NCBI RefSeq assembly: GCF_022921075.1
Contig: NZ_CP095050.1
Location: forward strand, 2,728,001 to 2,792,000
Direction of reading: 5' to 3'
Source of the DNA: Hymenobacter sp. 5317J-9
GTDB lineage: Bacteria; Bacteroidota; Bacteroidia; Cytophagales; Hymenobacteraceae
Length of the DNA: 64,000 nucleotides
Each line of letters begins with the position of its first letter. The stretch's first letter is position 1. A program made the translations under genes and the position numbers. Positions 1-10,561 of the stretch are shown here, in pieces. Under the pieces are notes generated by a model. That model worked only from the letters and a program-made list of their open reading frames with translations, made no database searches and was not told the origin of the DNA.

Positions 1-2
1 CC

Positions 3-593
3 CTATTCAACGGTTGGCTGGATGTGCTGCTTGCTTTTTTTGAATACCGGCATCTTGGCTTTGCCCTTGGCGCGGCCTTTTTTGAAGGTGATGGTCCAGA
101 TGCTGTCGTAGTCGTCGTCGGGCCATTCCAGGGGGCCGGCGATGCCCAGCGCCTCGGCAATTCTGACAATGTTGTGGTGCTCCCACACCAGCAGCACCGT
201 GCCGCGGTGGCGCCGCAGCTCCTTCGCCAGGCCTTTCACTTCATCGGGCGCGTAGTCGCTGTTGATGGTCAGGTTGTGCTGCACGGCGTAGGGCAGCACG
301 GTTTGCATCATGCGCACGCGGGTGGTTTCCTCCTTGTCGGTGCCAATGCGCGGCACGTAGGTGAAGTTAGGCGGCTGGGGCATCAGGTTGTTCAGCACCT
401 CGGGCAGGGCCAGCGCACGCTCCAGGCCTTCGGCCGAAAGGTTGTCGCCCTCGGTGGGCTTTTCGCCGTGCCGAATGATGACAATCCGGAGCAAGGGACC
501 TTTGGGACGCGGCGGGGCTTTGGGATGCACCGGATTGAGATGATACAGCAGAAACAGCTTGGCTCTATCTAATTCGGTGAAATGGGTAATCAT
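3..593 (-). CDS. Histidine phosphatase family protein
   Basis: The 196-residue protein carries the RHG signature of the phosphoglycerate-mutase-like superfamily (IIRHGEK, about residues 39-45), where the His becomes transiently phosphorylated. A later WEHHN (about residues 137-141) is placed where the family has its second His. No signal peptide is visible, so it is probably cytoplasmic. The Lys-rich tail (KKGRAKGKAKMPVFKKSK) is unusual. The substrate cannot be read from the sequence; members act on phosphorylated sugars, nucleotides or proteins. The gene is complete: its stop lies at the very edge of the window. Nothing downstream is visible, and the gene upstream (DoxX) is divergent. Confidence 0.8.
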   Translation of the reverse strand: MITHFTELDRAKLFLLYHLNPVHPKAPPRPKGPLLRIVIIRHGEKPTEGDNLSAEGLERALALPEVLNNLMPQPPNFTYVPRIGTDKEETTRVRMMQTVLPYAVQHNLTINSDYAPDEVKGLAKELRRHRGTVLLVWEHHNIVRIAEALGIAGPLEWPDDDYDSIWTITFKKGRAKGKAKMPVFKKSKQHIQPTVE

Positions 594-922
594 AGTGTTT
601 AGGCGGAAATGGGAAACCGGGCACCAGCAACGGCGGCCTGCTGCCGCGCACGCTGCGGCATACTAGCCCAACGGTAGCAGGGTTACAACCCTGCCCGCCC
701 CCAAGCGCACCCACTGCTTACTGAAGTGACAGGAGAGGCCTGACCAGCCCAGAAACCGTCAGGCCACTGATTCCCGCATCAAATCCGCCAATCCGCCCCA
801 AATCATGATTTGGGATGGGTCATCCGATGATTTGAGCCCCAACGCCGAACACTGTGCTTCACCTTTGTCGGGTTCTCACCCGCTCCCTGGGCATGGTCCC
901 GGCGGCGCACTTCCCCCATTTT
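594..922. other. Divergent intergenic region with an 18-bp palindrome
   Basis: This 329-bp gap separates the histidine phosphatase from the DoxX gene, which point away from each other, so it should hold both promoters. It contains a small hairpin (agggttacaaccct, about 679-692) and a perfect 18-bp palindrome at 797-814. A reading frame opens from about 805, but it runs in a different frame from the DoxX gene and looks like a shadow. I see no RNA gene. Confidence 0.5.
797..814. promoter_or_regulatory. Perfect 18-bp palindrome, candidate operator
   Basis: The sequence cccaaatcatgatttggg is its own reverse complement over all 18 bases. It lies 108 bp upstream of the chosen DoxX start in a divergent promoter region. 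A related partial motif (gatgatttgag) follows about 20 bp later. The size and symmetry fit a dimeric regulator site, but no regulator is known for it. Confidence 0.3.
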
Positions 923-1762
923 ATGCGACATCTTTTCCGCCCCCTCGTCCTGCCCAATTGGTGGCAGGACGCCCTGCTCGCCTTGCCACGCATCGTGTGT
1001 GGCTACCTATTGGCCTCCAACTTTGGTGCTGCCAAATTCGGCCTGCCCTGGTCGCCGCCCGACAACAACCTGGGCTTGTTCGAAGTGGCCTTCTGGTTTC
1101 CGCAGGACGTGGCGGCCTACGGGGGCATCTTCGCCATGTTTCCCAATTTCTTTGCCTGGATGGGGGCCTTCAGCGAAGCCATCGGCGGGATGCTGCTGGT
1201 GCTGGGGCTGCTCACGCGCCCGGCCGCTTTTCTGGTGAGCTGCACCATGCTGGTGGCCATGTTCATGCAGCAGTTTCAGGAAGGGCTGTGGAACATGCTG
1301 CCGGCCATGGGCTTCCTCTGGGCGGCCCTGCCGGCGCTGGTGCTGGGTTCGGGCCGCTTCGGGCTCGATTATCTGCTCACGAAATCGGGAGGGCTGCGCC
1401 CGCGGCCCGGCTTGGTGGCGCTGGCCCTGGCGGCGTTACTGCTGCCTGGCTGCGTGCAACAGGCCCACGACAAAACCGTGGTGTACTTACTCGATGTGAG
1501 CGGCCACCCCGACGTGCAGCAGGTAGGCGTGCGGGGCCGCGACAAACCCCTGAGCTGGGACTACGACCTGCAGCTTACGCCCATCAAAAAAGACAGTCTA
1601 TACCGCGCCGTCGTCACCACCCACACCGGATACAAAGTCACGGAGGTAAAATTTACCATCAACGGCGACTATGAGCTGAAAGGAAAAGAAAATCGCCGCA
1701 TCGAGTTCGGCTCCGCTGACACCGCCGTGTATCGTGCGCGCTTCGATGTGATGGTCCCATAG
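923..1762 (+). CDS. DoxX-like membrane protein with C-terminal exported beta domain
   Basis: The first ~165 residues look like a DoxX/DoxD-type four-helix membrane protein (conserved style: PRIVCGYLLASNF, then hydrophobic helices with GAFSEAIGGMLLVLGLLTRPAA). A further hydrophobic stretch ends in a lipobox-like LLPGC (Cys about residue 177), followed by a ~100-residue beta-rich domain (VYLLDVSGHPDVQQVGVRG ... PLSWDYDLQL ... FTINGDYELKGKENRRIEF). That tail resembles the starch/glycogen-binding-like beta-sandwich found at the ends of Bacteroidota hydrolases. The start at 923 is chosen because it gives a normal DoxX N-terminus; an upstream start at 854 adds a non-homologous leader. The domain order is unusual. 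The function is unknown; DoxX proteins are linked to redox or thiosulfate biology in some bacteria. Confidence 0.65.
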   Translation: MRHLFRPLVLPNWWQDALLALPRIVCGYLLASNFGAAKFGLPWSPPDNNLGLFEVAFWFPQDVAAYGGIFAMFPNFFAWMGAFSEAIGGMLLVLGLLTRPAAFLVSCTMLVAMFMQQFQEGLWNMLPAMGFLWAALPALVLGSGRFGLDYLLTKSGGLRPRPGLVALALAALLLPGCVQQAHDKTVVYLLDVSGHPDVQQVGVRGRDKPLSWDYDLQLTPIKKDSLYRAVVTTHTGYKVTEVKFTINGDYELKGKENRRIEFGSADTAVYRARFDVMVP

Positions 1763-1833
1763 AGAAGCAAACGGCCGGGTAGTAGAACTTTTCAGGCAGT
1801 CTTTGACGGCCCGGCCGCTTCAGCCACATCATG
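1763..1833. other. Short spacer before the GC-rich duplication
   Basis: The bases between the DoxX stop and copy A of the duplication show no terminator with a T run. With the duplication they make up the 356-bp gap between the convergent DoxX and lipoprotein genes, so termination there may depend on the repeat itself. Confidence 0.3.
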
Positions 1834-2119
1834 CCCGCGCCCCCGCCGCCGCTTGCCGTGCATGGAGAGGCGGGAGAAGCTGTTGCAGAAGCTCCAAGCG
1901 CGCCCGCCCCCGTGCCCTTGGCGCCGCTTAGTGCCGCAGGGAAGCACAGGGTGTCTTACCTCAGCCGCCCCCGCGCCCCCGCCGCCTCTAGAGTGGCAGG
2001 GGAAGCAGGCGACGTTGTGGCAGAAACTCTGCCGCCCCCTGCGCCCGCCCCCAGCGCCCGCCCCCGTGCCCCCGGCGCCGCTTAGCGCCGCTGAGGAAGC
2101 TGGGAGTGTCTTGGGTTAC
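1834..2119. repeat. GC-rich tandem duplication (two degenerate copies)
   Basis: Copy A (about 1834-1960) and copy B (about 1970-2119) both begin with cccgcgcccccgccgcc, share a middle gaagc...gttg..gcagaa segment, repeat gcgcccgcccccgtgccc and ggcgccgcttag, and end with gtgtctt...ttac. Copy B carries extra C-rich sequence. The region fills the 356-bp gap between the convergent DoxX and lipoprotein genes. ORFs across it are Pro/Ala-rich and not convincing as genes. The G-rich complementary strand could fold into G-quadruplexes. Confidence 0.6.
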
Positions 2120-2961
2120 TATTCAAATTTCAAAAACTTCTTGCCATTCCATCTGAATAAAGAAGGAGAAACTTGGTATGAACCTGAGTCATAAGATTGC
2201 TGAGCTTCGGCTTTCAGCCATTTGAGGTTAGCCTTGTCTTTACTCCCAGTAACGAGCAACATATCTCGATTTGGAATTGCAACAACTATGTCTCCTTTCA
2301 CCTCAAAATTATTTTGTGACCAAATGAAGTTTAGTAAAATCAAACTTGCTTCATAGTCGCCACCGGCTGTTACCATATATCTTCCGTTATTCCCTGTTTT
2401 TTCAATATTGGGCAGCTTTCTTTCCAAGTTAGTCAGTGCTATTTCCTGCGCCGAATCCTGACTGATATTTAGCTTTTGGAAATTCTCCTGAGTAAAGTAG
2501 TGAATGCCGTGCTCCTTGTCTTCTGCAAAAACGATTAGTAATTTATCGTTGTATTGCTGATAAACAACAGTAGGTTTTATAGAGTCACTAGCTTCTACTA
2601 ATTGGCCAATATCGTTTAGGAAACTAGTGGGTTTAATCACAGGAATGATGTTATTAACATCTACGGCTTCGCTTTCTTGATATAGCTCATGAGCTGTCTG
2701 TGAGAACTTCTTTAAGACTTGTTCAATAGAATCAGGTTCTAAAATATATTCTCGATACGCGTTGTCAGGAAAATGCCTATAATCTTTTCCTTTATACTTT
2801 GCTGTAATTCCTAAATCAGGAGAAAGACTGTAGATGACTCCTGGATTGTCCTTTTTAAGAACCAATAAATATTCTTCCGCAAACTCCTTTTCTGTCAGCA
2901 TTTCTTTTTTGTGAGTGCATGCACTGAGAATTAATGAAGCAGCAAGTATCCAGTATTTCAT
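2119..2961 (-). CDS. Hypothetical lipoprotein, AT-rich
   Basis: The start at 2961 gives a clean lipoprotein signal (MKYWILAASLILSACTHKK, Cys at residue 15). An in-frame ATG five codons upstream is possible. The mature part, ~265 residues, is polar and mixed alpha/beta with no motif I recognise. Its base composition is far from its neighbours: bases 2281-2340 hold only 17 G/C of 60, whereas flanking genes are around two-thirds GC. This suggests acquisition by transfer. It lies downstream of icmF on the same strand, but a strong terminator separates them. It probably sits in the outer or inner membrane facing the periplasm. Confidence 0.7.
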   Translation of the reverse strand: MKYWILAASLILSACTHKKEMLTEKEFAEEYLLVLKKDNPGVIYSLSPDLGITAKYKGKDYRHFPDNAYREYILEPDSIEQVLKKFSQTAHELYQESEAVDVNNIIPVIKPTSFLNDIGQLVEASDSIKPTVVYQQYNDKLLIVFAEDKEHGIHYFTQENFQKLNISQDSAQEIALTNLERKLPNIEKTGNNGRYMVTAGGDYEASLILLNFIWSQNNFEVKGDIVVAIPNRDMLLVTGSKDKANLKWLKAEAQQSYDSGSYQVSPSLFRWNGKKFLKFE

Positions 2962-2979
2962 GGGTATCAAGTACAAAGA

Positions 2980-3011
2980 AAAACGGGCTGCTAGTTGTAG
3001 CAGCCCGTTTT
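2980..3011 (-). terminator. Rho-independent terminator after icmF
   Basis: A 13-bp perfect stem (aaaacgggctgct / agcagcccgtttt) with a 6-base loop is followed on the minus strand by a T-rich run. It lies just after the icmF stop and isolates icmF from the lipoprotein gene. Confidence 0.8.
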
Positions 3012-3034
3012 AATTAATCAGAAAAGCTAAAGCC

Positions 3035-6000
3035 CTACATATTCCGCCGGTACTGTCCGCCGACTTCAAACAGCGCGTTCGTAATCTGGCCGAGCGAGCA
3101 GAATTTCACCGTTTCCATCAGCTCCTCGAACAGGTTTTCGTTGCGCACGGCCACTTGTTGCAGGCGCTTGAGGCGGGTTTCGGTCTGGTCGGCGTTGCGG
3201 GCGTGCAGGATGTGGAGCATCTCGATTTGGTACTGCTTTTCCTCCTCCGTGGCCCGGATGACCTCGGCCGGCACCACCGTGGGCGAGCCCTTCGACGAGA
3301 GGAAGGTATTCACCCCGATGATGGGGTACTCGCCGGTGTGCTTCAGCATCTCGTAGTGCATGCTTTCCTCCTGGATTTTGCCGCGCTGGTACATGGTTTC
3401 CATGGCCCCGAGCACGCCGCCGCGCTCCGTGATGCGGTCGAATTCGAGCAGCACGGCCTCTTCCACCAGGTCGGTCAGCTCCTCGATGATGAAGGAGCCT
3501 TGCAGCGGATTTTCGTTCTTGGCCAGCCCCAGCTCGCGGTTGATGATGAGCTGAATGGCCATGGCCCGGCGCACCGATTCCTCGGTGGGCGTGGTGATGG
3601 CCTCGTCGTAGGCGTTGGTGTGCAGGGAGTTGCAGTTGTCGTAGATGGCGTAGAGCGCCTGCAACGTAGTGCGGATGTCGTTGAAGTCGATTTCCTGAGC
3701 GTGCAGGCTGCGGCCCGAGGTCTGGATGTGGTACTTCAGCATCTGGCTGCGGGCGTCGGCGCCGTACTTCAGCTTCATGGCCTTGGCCCAGATGCGGCGC
3801 GCCACCCGCCCAATCACGGCGTACTCGGGGTCGATGCCGTTGGAGAAGAAGAAGCTCAGGTTCGGCGCGAAGTCGTTCACGCTCATGCCCCGGCTCACGT
3901 AGTACTCCACAAACGTGAAGCCGTTGCTCAGCGTCAGGGCCAGCTGCGTAATCGGGTTGGCGCCCGCCTCGGCAATGTGGTAGCCCGAAATTGACACCGA
4001 GTAGAAATTCCGCACCGCGTGCCGGATGAAGTATTCCTGCACGTCGCCCATCAGGCGCAGCGCAAACTCGGTGCTGAAAATGCAGGTGTTCTGGGCCTGG
4101 TCTTCCTTTAGAATGTCGGCCTGCACGGTGCCGCGCACCTGCGTCAGGGTCTTGGCCTTGATGGTGGCGTACACGTCGGCGGGCAGCACGTCCTCGCCCG
4201 TCACGCCGAGCAGGAGCAGGCCCAGGCCGTCGTTGCCGGCCGGCAGTTCGCCCTGGTAGCGGGGGCGGGCCACGTTTTTGGCCTTGTAAAGCTGGTCGAT
4301 TTTGGCTTCCACCTCCGCTTCCAGCCCCTGCTCCTTAATGTAGAGCTCGCACTGCTGGTCGATGGCCGCGTTCATGAAAAACGCCGCCAGCGTGGCCGCC
4401 GGCCCGTTGATGGTCATCGACACCGACGTGCTGGGGTTGGCCAGGTTGAAGCCCGAGTACAGCTTCTTGGCATCGTCGAGGCAGCAGATGCTCACGCCCG
4501 CGTTGCCGATTTTGCCATAGATATCGGGCCGGTGGTCGGGGTCCTCGCCGTAGAGCGTCACCGAGTCAAACGCCGTGCTCAACCGCTTGGCCGGCAGGCC
4601 CATGCTCACGTAGTGGAAGCGGCGGTTGGTGCGCTCCGGCCCGCCCTCACCGGCAAACATGCGGGTGGGGTCTTCGCCCTCGCGCTTGAAGGGGAACACG
4701 CCCGCCGTGTAGGGAAACTCGCCGGGGAAATTCTCCTGCATGGCCCAGCGCAGCCGGTCGCCCCAGCCCGAGTAGCGCGGCACCGCCACCTTCGGAATGT
4801 CGTTGCCCGACAGCGACTTGGTGTGCGTCTTCACCCGGATTTCCTTGCCGCGCACCGAGTACACGTACTCCGGGTTGCGGTAGTTTTGCAGCGTATTTTC
4901 CCAGTTTTCCAGGATGGCCTGGCTGTCGGCATCGAGGCGGCGGAGCTGGGTTTGCTTGTTCTTCTCGAACTCGCCCACCATGCTGTCGCTGCTTTTTTTC
5001 TCGTCGCGGTAATGCTCTTCGAGCTTGGCAAACGCCCCGGCTACTTCCGCAATCTGGGCCTGCTCGCGCACGCGCTGGTCGTAGGCGCGGTTGGTTTCGG
5101 CAATCTCGGAGAGGTAGCGGGTGCGGTGCGGCGGGATGATGTAAATCTTCTCCGAATCCTCGGCGCTGGTTTCCAGGTGCGAGGCGAAGGTGGCCCCGGT
5201 TTTAGTTTCCAGCATCTTCAGCACCGCCCGGTACAGCCGGTTCATGCCCGGGTCGTTGAACTGCGAGGCGATGGTGCCGAACACCGGCATCTGGTCCGTG
5301 GGCGTGTCCCAGAGGCCGTGGTTGCGCTGGTACTGCTTGCGCACGTCGCGCAGGGCGTCCAATGCCCCGCGCTTGTCAAACTTGTTCAGTGCAATCACAT
5401 CGGCAAAGTCGAGCATGTCGATTTTCTCCAGTTGCGTGGCCGCGCCGTACTCGGGCGTCATCACGTACAGGCTGGCGTCGGAATGCTCAATGATTTCGGT
5501 GTCGGACTGGCCGATGCCCGACGTCTCCAGAATAATCAAATCGTAGCTGGCGGCGCGCACCACATCCACGGCGTCCTGCACGTAGCGCGACAAGGCCAAG
5601 TTGCTCTGGCGCGTAGCCAGGCTGCGCATGTACACCCGCGGCGAGTTGATGGCATTCATCCGAATCCGGTCGCCAAGCAGCGCACCGCCCGTCTTGCGCT
5701 TGCTGGGGTCGACGGAAATAATGGCAATGGTCTTGTCCGGAAAGTCCAGCAAAAACCGCCGCACCAGTTCATCCACTAAGCTGGATTTGCCCGCGCCGCC
5801 CGTGCCCGTGATGCCGAGAATGGGAGCGTTGCTCCGGTCCGACGGCGCAGCCGTCCGACCGGTCGAAGGGCGCGCCGCCTCAGCCATCTCAACGTCCTCG
5901 TTCAACGGCGACCGGTCGGACGGCTGCGCCGTCGGACCGGCTAGCGCCACCAGACCCAGCTGCGACTTCACCCGCTCAAACTCCTCGGGGAAGTTCTCTG

Positions 6001-6523
6001 CGGCCGAAATCAAACGGCCGATGCTGCGGGCGTCCTTCTCTTTCACGTGGCCCGCCTCGCCGTTCAGGTTCTCGCCCGTCGGGAAATCCGCACTCTCCAG
6101 CAAGTCGTTAATCATGCCCTGCAGGCCCATGGCGCGGCCATCATCCGGCGAGTAGATGCGGGTGATGCCGTAGCCCATCAACTCGGCAATCTCGGTGGGC
6201 AGAATCACGCCGCCGCCGCCGCCGAAGATTTTAATGTGGCCCGCGCCGCGCTCCTTCAGCAGGTCGTGCATGTACTTGAAGTACTCGTTGTGCCCGCCCT
6301 GGTAGCTGGTGATGGCAATGGCCTGCGCATCTTCCTGAATGGCGCAGTCCACAATTTCCTGCACCGAGCGGTTGTGCCCGAGGTGAATAACCTCCGCGCC
6401 GCTGCTCTGAATAATGCGGCGCATGATGTTAATGGTCGCATCGTGGCCATCAAATAAAGCGGCGGCCGTGACGATGCGAACGTGGTTCTTCGGTTTGTAG
6501 GGCGCGGTGGGAGCGGGGTGCAT
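3035..6523 (-). CDS. icmF: Fused isobutyryl-CoA mutase IcmF
   Basis: The 1162-residue protein has the IcmF domain order. An adenosylcobalamin-binding Rossmann domain (about residues 15-145, with ALFDGHDA) comes first, then a MeaB-like G-protein chaperone domain (P-loop [12 protein letters not shown] near residue 238; NKFD near 375), then a methylmalonyl-CoA-mutase-type TIM barrel (about 560-1150). IcmF interconverts isobutyryl-CoA and n-butyryl-CoA using B12 and a built-in GTPase that protects and reloads the cofactor. The short linker between the B12 and G domains (residues ~195-230) is encoded by a palindromic DNA element (5834-5940) and is Ser/Pro/Arg-rich, unlike the rest. No cobalamin riboswitch is evident in the short upstream gap. 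Substrate preference versus methylmalonyl-CoA is inferred from the architecture only. Confidence 0.92.
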   Translation of the reverse strand: MHPAPTAPYKPKNHVRIVTAAALFDGHDATINIMRRIIQSSGAEVIHLGHNRSVQEIVDCAIQEDAQAIAITSYQGGHNEYFKYMHDLLKERGAGHIKIFGGGGGVILPTEIAELMGYGITRIYSPDDGRAMGLQGMINDLLESADFPTGENLNGEAGHVKEKDARSIGRLISAAENFPEEFERVKSQLGLVALAGPTAQPSDRSPLNEDVEMAEAARPSTGRTAAPSDRSNAPILGITGTGGAGKSSLVDELVRRFLLDFPDKTIAIISVDPSKRKTGGALLGDRIRMNAINSPRVYMRSLATRQSNLALSRYVQDAVDVVRAASYDLIILETSGIGQSDTEIIEHSDASLYVMTPEYGAATQLEKIDMLDFADVIALNKFDKRGALDALRDVRKQYQRNHGLWDTPTDQMPVFGTIASQFNDPGMNRLYRAVLKMLETKTGATFASHLETSAEDSEKIYIIPPHRTRYLSEIAETNRAYDQRVREQAQIAEVAGAFAKLEEHYRDEKKSSDSMVGEFEKNKQTQLRRLDADSQAILENWENTLQNYRNPEYVYSVRGKEIRVKTHTKSLSGNDIPKVAVPRYSGWGDRLRWAMQENFPGEFPYTAGVFPFKREGEDPTRMFAGEGGPERTNRRFHYVSMGLPAKRLSTAFDSVTLYGEDPDHRPDIYGKIGNAGVSICCLDDAKKLYSGFNLANPSTSVSMTINGPAATLAAFFMNAAIDQQCELYIKEQGLEAEVEAKIDQLYKAKNVARPRYQGELPAGNDGLGLLLLGVTGEDVLPADVYATIKAKTLTQVRGTVQADILKEDQAQNTCIFSTEFALRLMGDVQEYFIRHAVRNFYSVSISGYHIAEAGANPITQLALTLSNGFTFVEYYVSRGMSVNDFAPNLSFFFSNGIDPEYAVIGRVARRIWAKAMKLKYGADARSQMLKYHIQTSGRSLHAQEIDFNDIRTTLQALYAIYDNCNSLHTNAYDEAITTPTEESVRRAMAIQLIINRELGLAKNENPLQGSFIIEELTDLVEEAVLLEFDRITERGGVLGAMETMYQRGKIQEESMHYEMLKHTGEYPIIGVNTFLSSKGSPTVVPAEVIRATEEEKQYQIEMLHILHARNADQTETRLKRLQQVAVRNENLFEELMETVKFCSLGQITNALFEVGGQYRRNM
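5834..5940. repeat. 32-bp perfect inverted repeat inside icmF
   Basis: Arms 5834-5865 and 5909-5940 are exact reverse complements over 32 bp with a 43-bp spacer. Each arm is itself a near-palindrome (ccggtccgacggc-gca-gccgtccgaccgg, one mismatch), so the element could form nested hairpins. It is read through in frame, giving repeated APSDRS/QPSDRS peptides in the linker between the B12-binding and GTPase domains. Confidence 0.9.
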
Positions 6524-6536
6524 AGTTGGGGAGTAG

Positions 6537-6555
6537 CGCGGACTTTTAGTCCGCG
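6537..6555. repeat. Short hairpin cgcggac-tttta-gtccgcg
   Basis: A 7-bp perfect stem with a 5-base loop lies 13 bp upstream of the icmF start. Its agtccgcg core recurs in the inverted repeat at 45477-45559, so it may be a short member of that repeat type. It could also affect icmF transcription or leader folding. Confidence 0.4.
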
Positions 6556-6590
6556 ACCGTAAGGATGGAAAACGTGGGCGAAGGTACGAA

Positions 6591-6623
6591 AAACGCCCCG
6601 GCGGGGTGGCCGGAGCGTGGGGC
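6591..6623 (-). terminator. Possible terminator after the 6643-7014 gene
   Basis: On the minus strand a gcccc...ggggc stem precedes gtttttcg, right after the stop of the upstream small gene. The internal pairing is imperfect, so the call is weak. Confidence 0.4.
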
Positions 6624-6642
6624 TGTACAACGGGGGCGGTAC

Positions 6643-7014
6643 TTAATCGGAGGACGGCTTGCCAAGTACTGATGGGTTCAGTACGTCTTCTAAATTTCCC
6701 TGCTGCAATAAATCAGCAATGGTCACTTCGATGCACTCACGAGTCAGCGCTTTCACAAACAAGTCCGGCGGTTTCTGATAAGTGCCCTGCAGATTCTCGC
6801 CGCTTTGGACATCCAGTGCTACAGCTGTTGCCAAAAAAGCATAGGTCCAGACATTGATTCCATAGTGGCGGCCATCGGGTAAATCGACAATGACATTGCA
6901 TGCCTCATTCTCTCTGTCCCACTCGCCGCCCGTTACAAACGAATCGGTTTCCGGGACCCATCTGCTCGAATAATCAACGTGCTCAAATTCTAGCCAAAGC
7001 TTAAAATCGTGCAT
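6643..7014 (-). CDS. Hypothetical 123-aa protein
   Basis: A small acidic protein without signal peptide or membrane segment. Recognisable blocks are [10 protein letters not shown] at the N-terminus, [21 protein letters not shown] in the middle and [22 protein letters not shown] near the end. The pattern resembles a scattered family of uncharacterised bacterial proteins that I recall as short, cytoplasmic and sometimes near toxin loci; I cannot name it. It stands alone between icmF and the GlcG-like gene, with terminator-like hairpins on both sides, so it is probably its own transcription unit. An immunity-type role is only a guess. Confidence 0.65.
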   Translation of the reverse strand: MHDFKLWLEFEHVDYSSRWVPETDSFVTGGEWDRENEACNVIVDLPDGRHYGINVWTYAFLATAVALDVQSGENLQGTYQKPPDLFVKALTRECIEVTIADLLQQGNLEDVLNPSVLGKPSSD

Positions 7015-7046
7015 GGGTTCTTAACCTTAACGTCCGATGAAAGTAA

Positions 7047-7076
7047 AAACGCCCCAGCATTTCGGCCGGGGCGTTT
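7047..7076 (-). terminator. Terminator after the GlcG-like gene
   Basis: aaacgcccc and ggggcgttt form a 9-bp stem. On the minus strand it is followed by tttttactt. It lies between the GlcG stop and the next minus-strand gene. Confidence 0.7.
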
Positions 7077-7099
7077 CAGAATTAAACTACGAAAGCTTG

Positions 7100-7507
7100 T
7101 TACTGCCCCTGAATAGCGTCCACACCGGCCTGGGCCACGGCGTGGTCGTCTTCCACGGTGCTGCCCGACACGCCAATGGCGCCAATCACGCGGTTGCCGG
7201 AGTCCATAATCGGGATGCCGCCGGGGAAGCTGATGAGGCCGCCGTTGGAATGCTCAATGTTGTAGAGCGGGCCGCCGGGCTGGGCCAGCTTGCCGATTTC
7301 GCCGGTGGGCATGTCGAAGAAGCGGGCCGTTTTGGCTTTCTTAATCGAAATGTCAAGCGAGCCCAGCCAGGCGTCGTCCATGCGGGCGAAGGCGGTGAGG
7401 TTGGCGCCGGCGTCGACCACGGCGATGTTCATTTTGACCCCCATGTCGAGGGCTTTCTGGTGCGCGGCCTTTATGGCGGCCTGGGCTTGTTCGAGGGTAA
7501 TACCCAT
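7100..7507 (-). CDS. GlcG/HbpS family heme-binding-like protein
   Basis: The 135-residue product ([19 protein letters not shown]...) matches the GlcG/HbpS fold: [28 protein letters not shown], then the Gly-rich [21 protein letters not shown] block near the C-terminus. Family members bind heme or small organic ligands, and some are secreted redox sensors; no signal peptide is seen here, so it is probably cytoplasmic. The ORF is open for another 120 codons upstream, but that stretch is not family-like, and the ATG at 7507 gives the normal N-terminus. The specific ligand is unknown. Confidence 0.85.
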   Translation of the reverse strand: MGITLEQAQAAIKAAHQKALDMGVKMNIAVVDAGANLTAFARMDDAWLGSLDISIKKAKTARFFDMPTGEIGKLAQPGGPLYNIEHSNGGLISFPGGIPIMDSGNRVIGAIGVSGSTVEDDHAVAQAGVDAIQGQ

Positions 7508-7614
7508 GGTAACGAATGGAATGAAGGTGGTTTGGCACGTAGAGGCGTTGTCTGCCCCTGCTTCCCAACCACCGCTGGCCCGGAATGTTACCATTAGCCG
7601 ATTTTCCCTTTTGC

Positions 7615-8469
7615 TTACTGGATGGGCACCGGCGGGCTCAGGGCCAGGCGCCAGACCACGGCACTCAGCACCGCCAGCAACACGAGTCCCCAGGCCGTGT
7701 GCGAAGGCTGAGCGCGCTTCACGGTGGAGTCGAAGGGGTCGTTGACGCAGCCCAGAATGAGCGGGAATATCAGCAGGCCCATCATCAGCAGGTGCAGGGC
7801 CTCGTGCATAGAAAAATACGGCAGCTTGGTGAGTCCAATGAACACGCCGCCGCCCATCCAGGGCCACATCAGCGTGTTGAGAACCATGCGCTTGCGGTTG
7901 GCAAACTTCATCACGGTGTGCGAGTCGTGGGCCTGCAGAAAGGCCACCGAACCCAGGTGGCCCAGGCCAAGCTGAATGAGGCCCGCCACCAGCGCCACCA
8001 CCACATCAGCGGCATTGCCCATGCGCAGCAGCCAGTCGGTGACGTACCAGGAGCCTTCCTGGCGCAGCGAATCGGCCAGCAGGGCCCCGAAAATGGCGTT
8101 GCAGGCATGAAACGCCACCCACAACAGCAGCAGCTTAAACAGCCCGGGCTGGGCGCGTTCGCGTTTCCAATACCACCAAAACGCCGCTACTCCGATAAAA
8201 AAACACACCAGCGGCCCTATGCCGTACACGCCCAGCACGGCCAGCTGCCACCACTCGCGGTCGGCTAGGGTGTAGACAATGCGGCTGGGGTCCCACAGCC
8301 CGCGGATGTGGAGCAGTCGCGACATGGCCACTTTGCTGCCCTCGTGCGCCGCCCACACCCCGTAGTAGGCCAGCACGTAGATGGCGGTGCTGTTGAGCGC
8401 GGCAATGAGGAACTTTTGCCGCGGATTTTCGGCAGAAACAGGGGGCAGCGTAGCGGTTTCCGGTTGCAT
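7615..8469 (-). CDS. Hypothetical polytopic membrane protein with HEALH motif
   Basis: This is a 284-residue integral membrane protein with about six or seven hydrophobic helices and a short soluble N-terminus. It contains HEALH (His222-His226), which formally fits the HExxH zinc-protease pattern at the edge of a helix. No second conserved metal ligand or NPDG-type motif of M50 site-2 proteases is obvious, so the match may be chance. Other blocks: [19 protein letters not shown] and [13 protein letters not shown]. It lies upstream of the GlcG-like gene on the same strand and may be co-transcribed with it. Function unknown. Confidence 0.65.
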   Translation of the reverse strand: MQPETATLPPVSAENPRQKFLIAALNSTAIYVLAYYGVWAAHEGSKVAMSRLLHIRGLWDPSRIVYTLADREWWQLAVLGVYGIGPLVCFFIGVAAFWWYWKRERAQPGLFKLLLLWVAFHACNAIFGALLADSLRQEGSWYVTDWLLRMGNAADVVVALVAGLIQLGLGHLGSVAFLQAHDSHTVMKFANRKRMVLNTLMWPWMGGGVFIGLTKLPYFSMHEALHLLMMGLLIFPLILGCVNDPFDSTVKRAQPSHTAWGLVLLAVLSAVVWRLALSPPVPIQ

Positions 8470-8593
8470 AGGCGACTGGCAATAACTGTTTATTAGCAGG
8501 TAATCGACAAAACTACGGCGCTAGGGGCACTTATACTACCCGGTCGTTTGAGCCCTCCGGGGCCGCCAACTGGCTTTTGCGCCCCATGTTTCG

Positions 8594-8601
8594 TACCTTC
8601 G
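8594..8601 (+). promoter_or_regulatory. Candidate -7 promoter box of lepA
   Basis: TACCTTCG is close to the Bacteroidota -7 consensus TAnnTTTG and lies 21 bp before the lepA GTG start. A TTTG at 8576-8579 is too close (14 bp) to be a standard -33 box, so the assignment is weak. Confidence 0.3.
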
Positions 8602-8622
8602 TGCTCTGAAAAACCGCCCTCT

Positions 8623-10410
<1,788 letters not shown>

Positions 10411-10414
10411 TTTG

Positions 10415-10442
10415 AAAAAAGCGGCTTTCGGGCCGCTTTTTT
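10415..10442 (+). terminator. Terminator after lepA
   Basis: aaaaaagcggc and gccgctttttt form an 11-bp stem around a 6-base loop, ending in a T run 5 bp after the lepA stop. Confidence 0.9.
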
Positions 10443-10449
10443 GTTTTAT

Positions 10450-10550
10450 CATCTTGAGCGCAGCGAAGGACCTTATCACGGCTGCATTCTCGGGATGTTA
10501 TGTAATTGAGCGGCGCGGACGTGGTAAGGTCCTTCGCTGCGCTCAGGATG
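10450..10550. repeat. Intergenic inverted repeat (gagcgcagcgaagga type)
   Basis: Arms 10450-10479 and 10521-10550 match at 28 of 30 positions as reverse complements, separated by 41 bp. The core gagcgcagcgaagg is shared with five other intergenic repeats in this window. It fills the lepA-folD gap, and an ORF starting inside it adds a false N-terminus to FolD. Confidence 0.85.
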
Positions 10551-10561
10551 ACAAGTATCCA

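Noticed and set aside
1831-2194. Pro/Ala-rich ORFs across the GC-rich duplication
   Set aside because: Two overlapping frames of the same low-complexity DNA, no homology, no credible start context.
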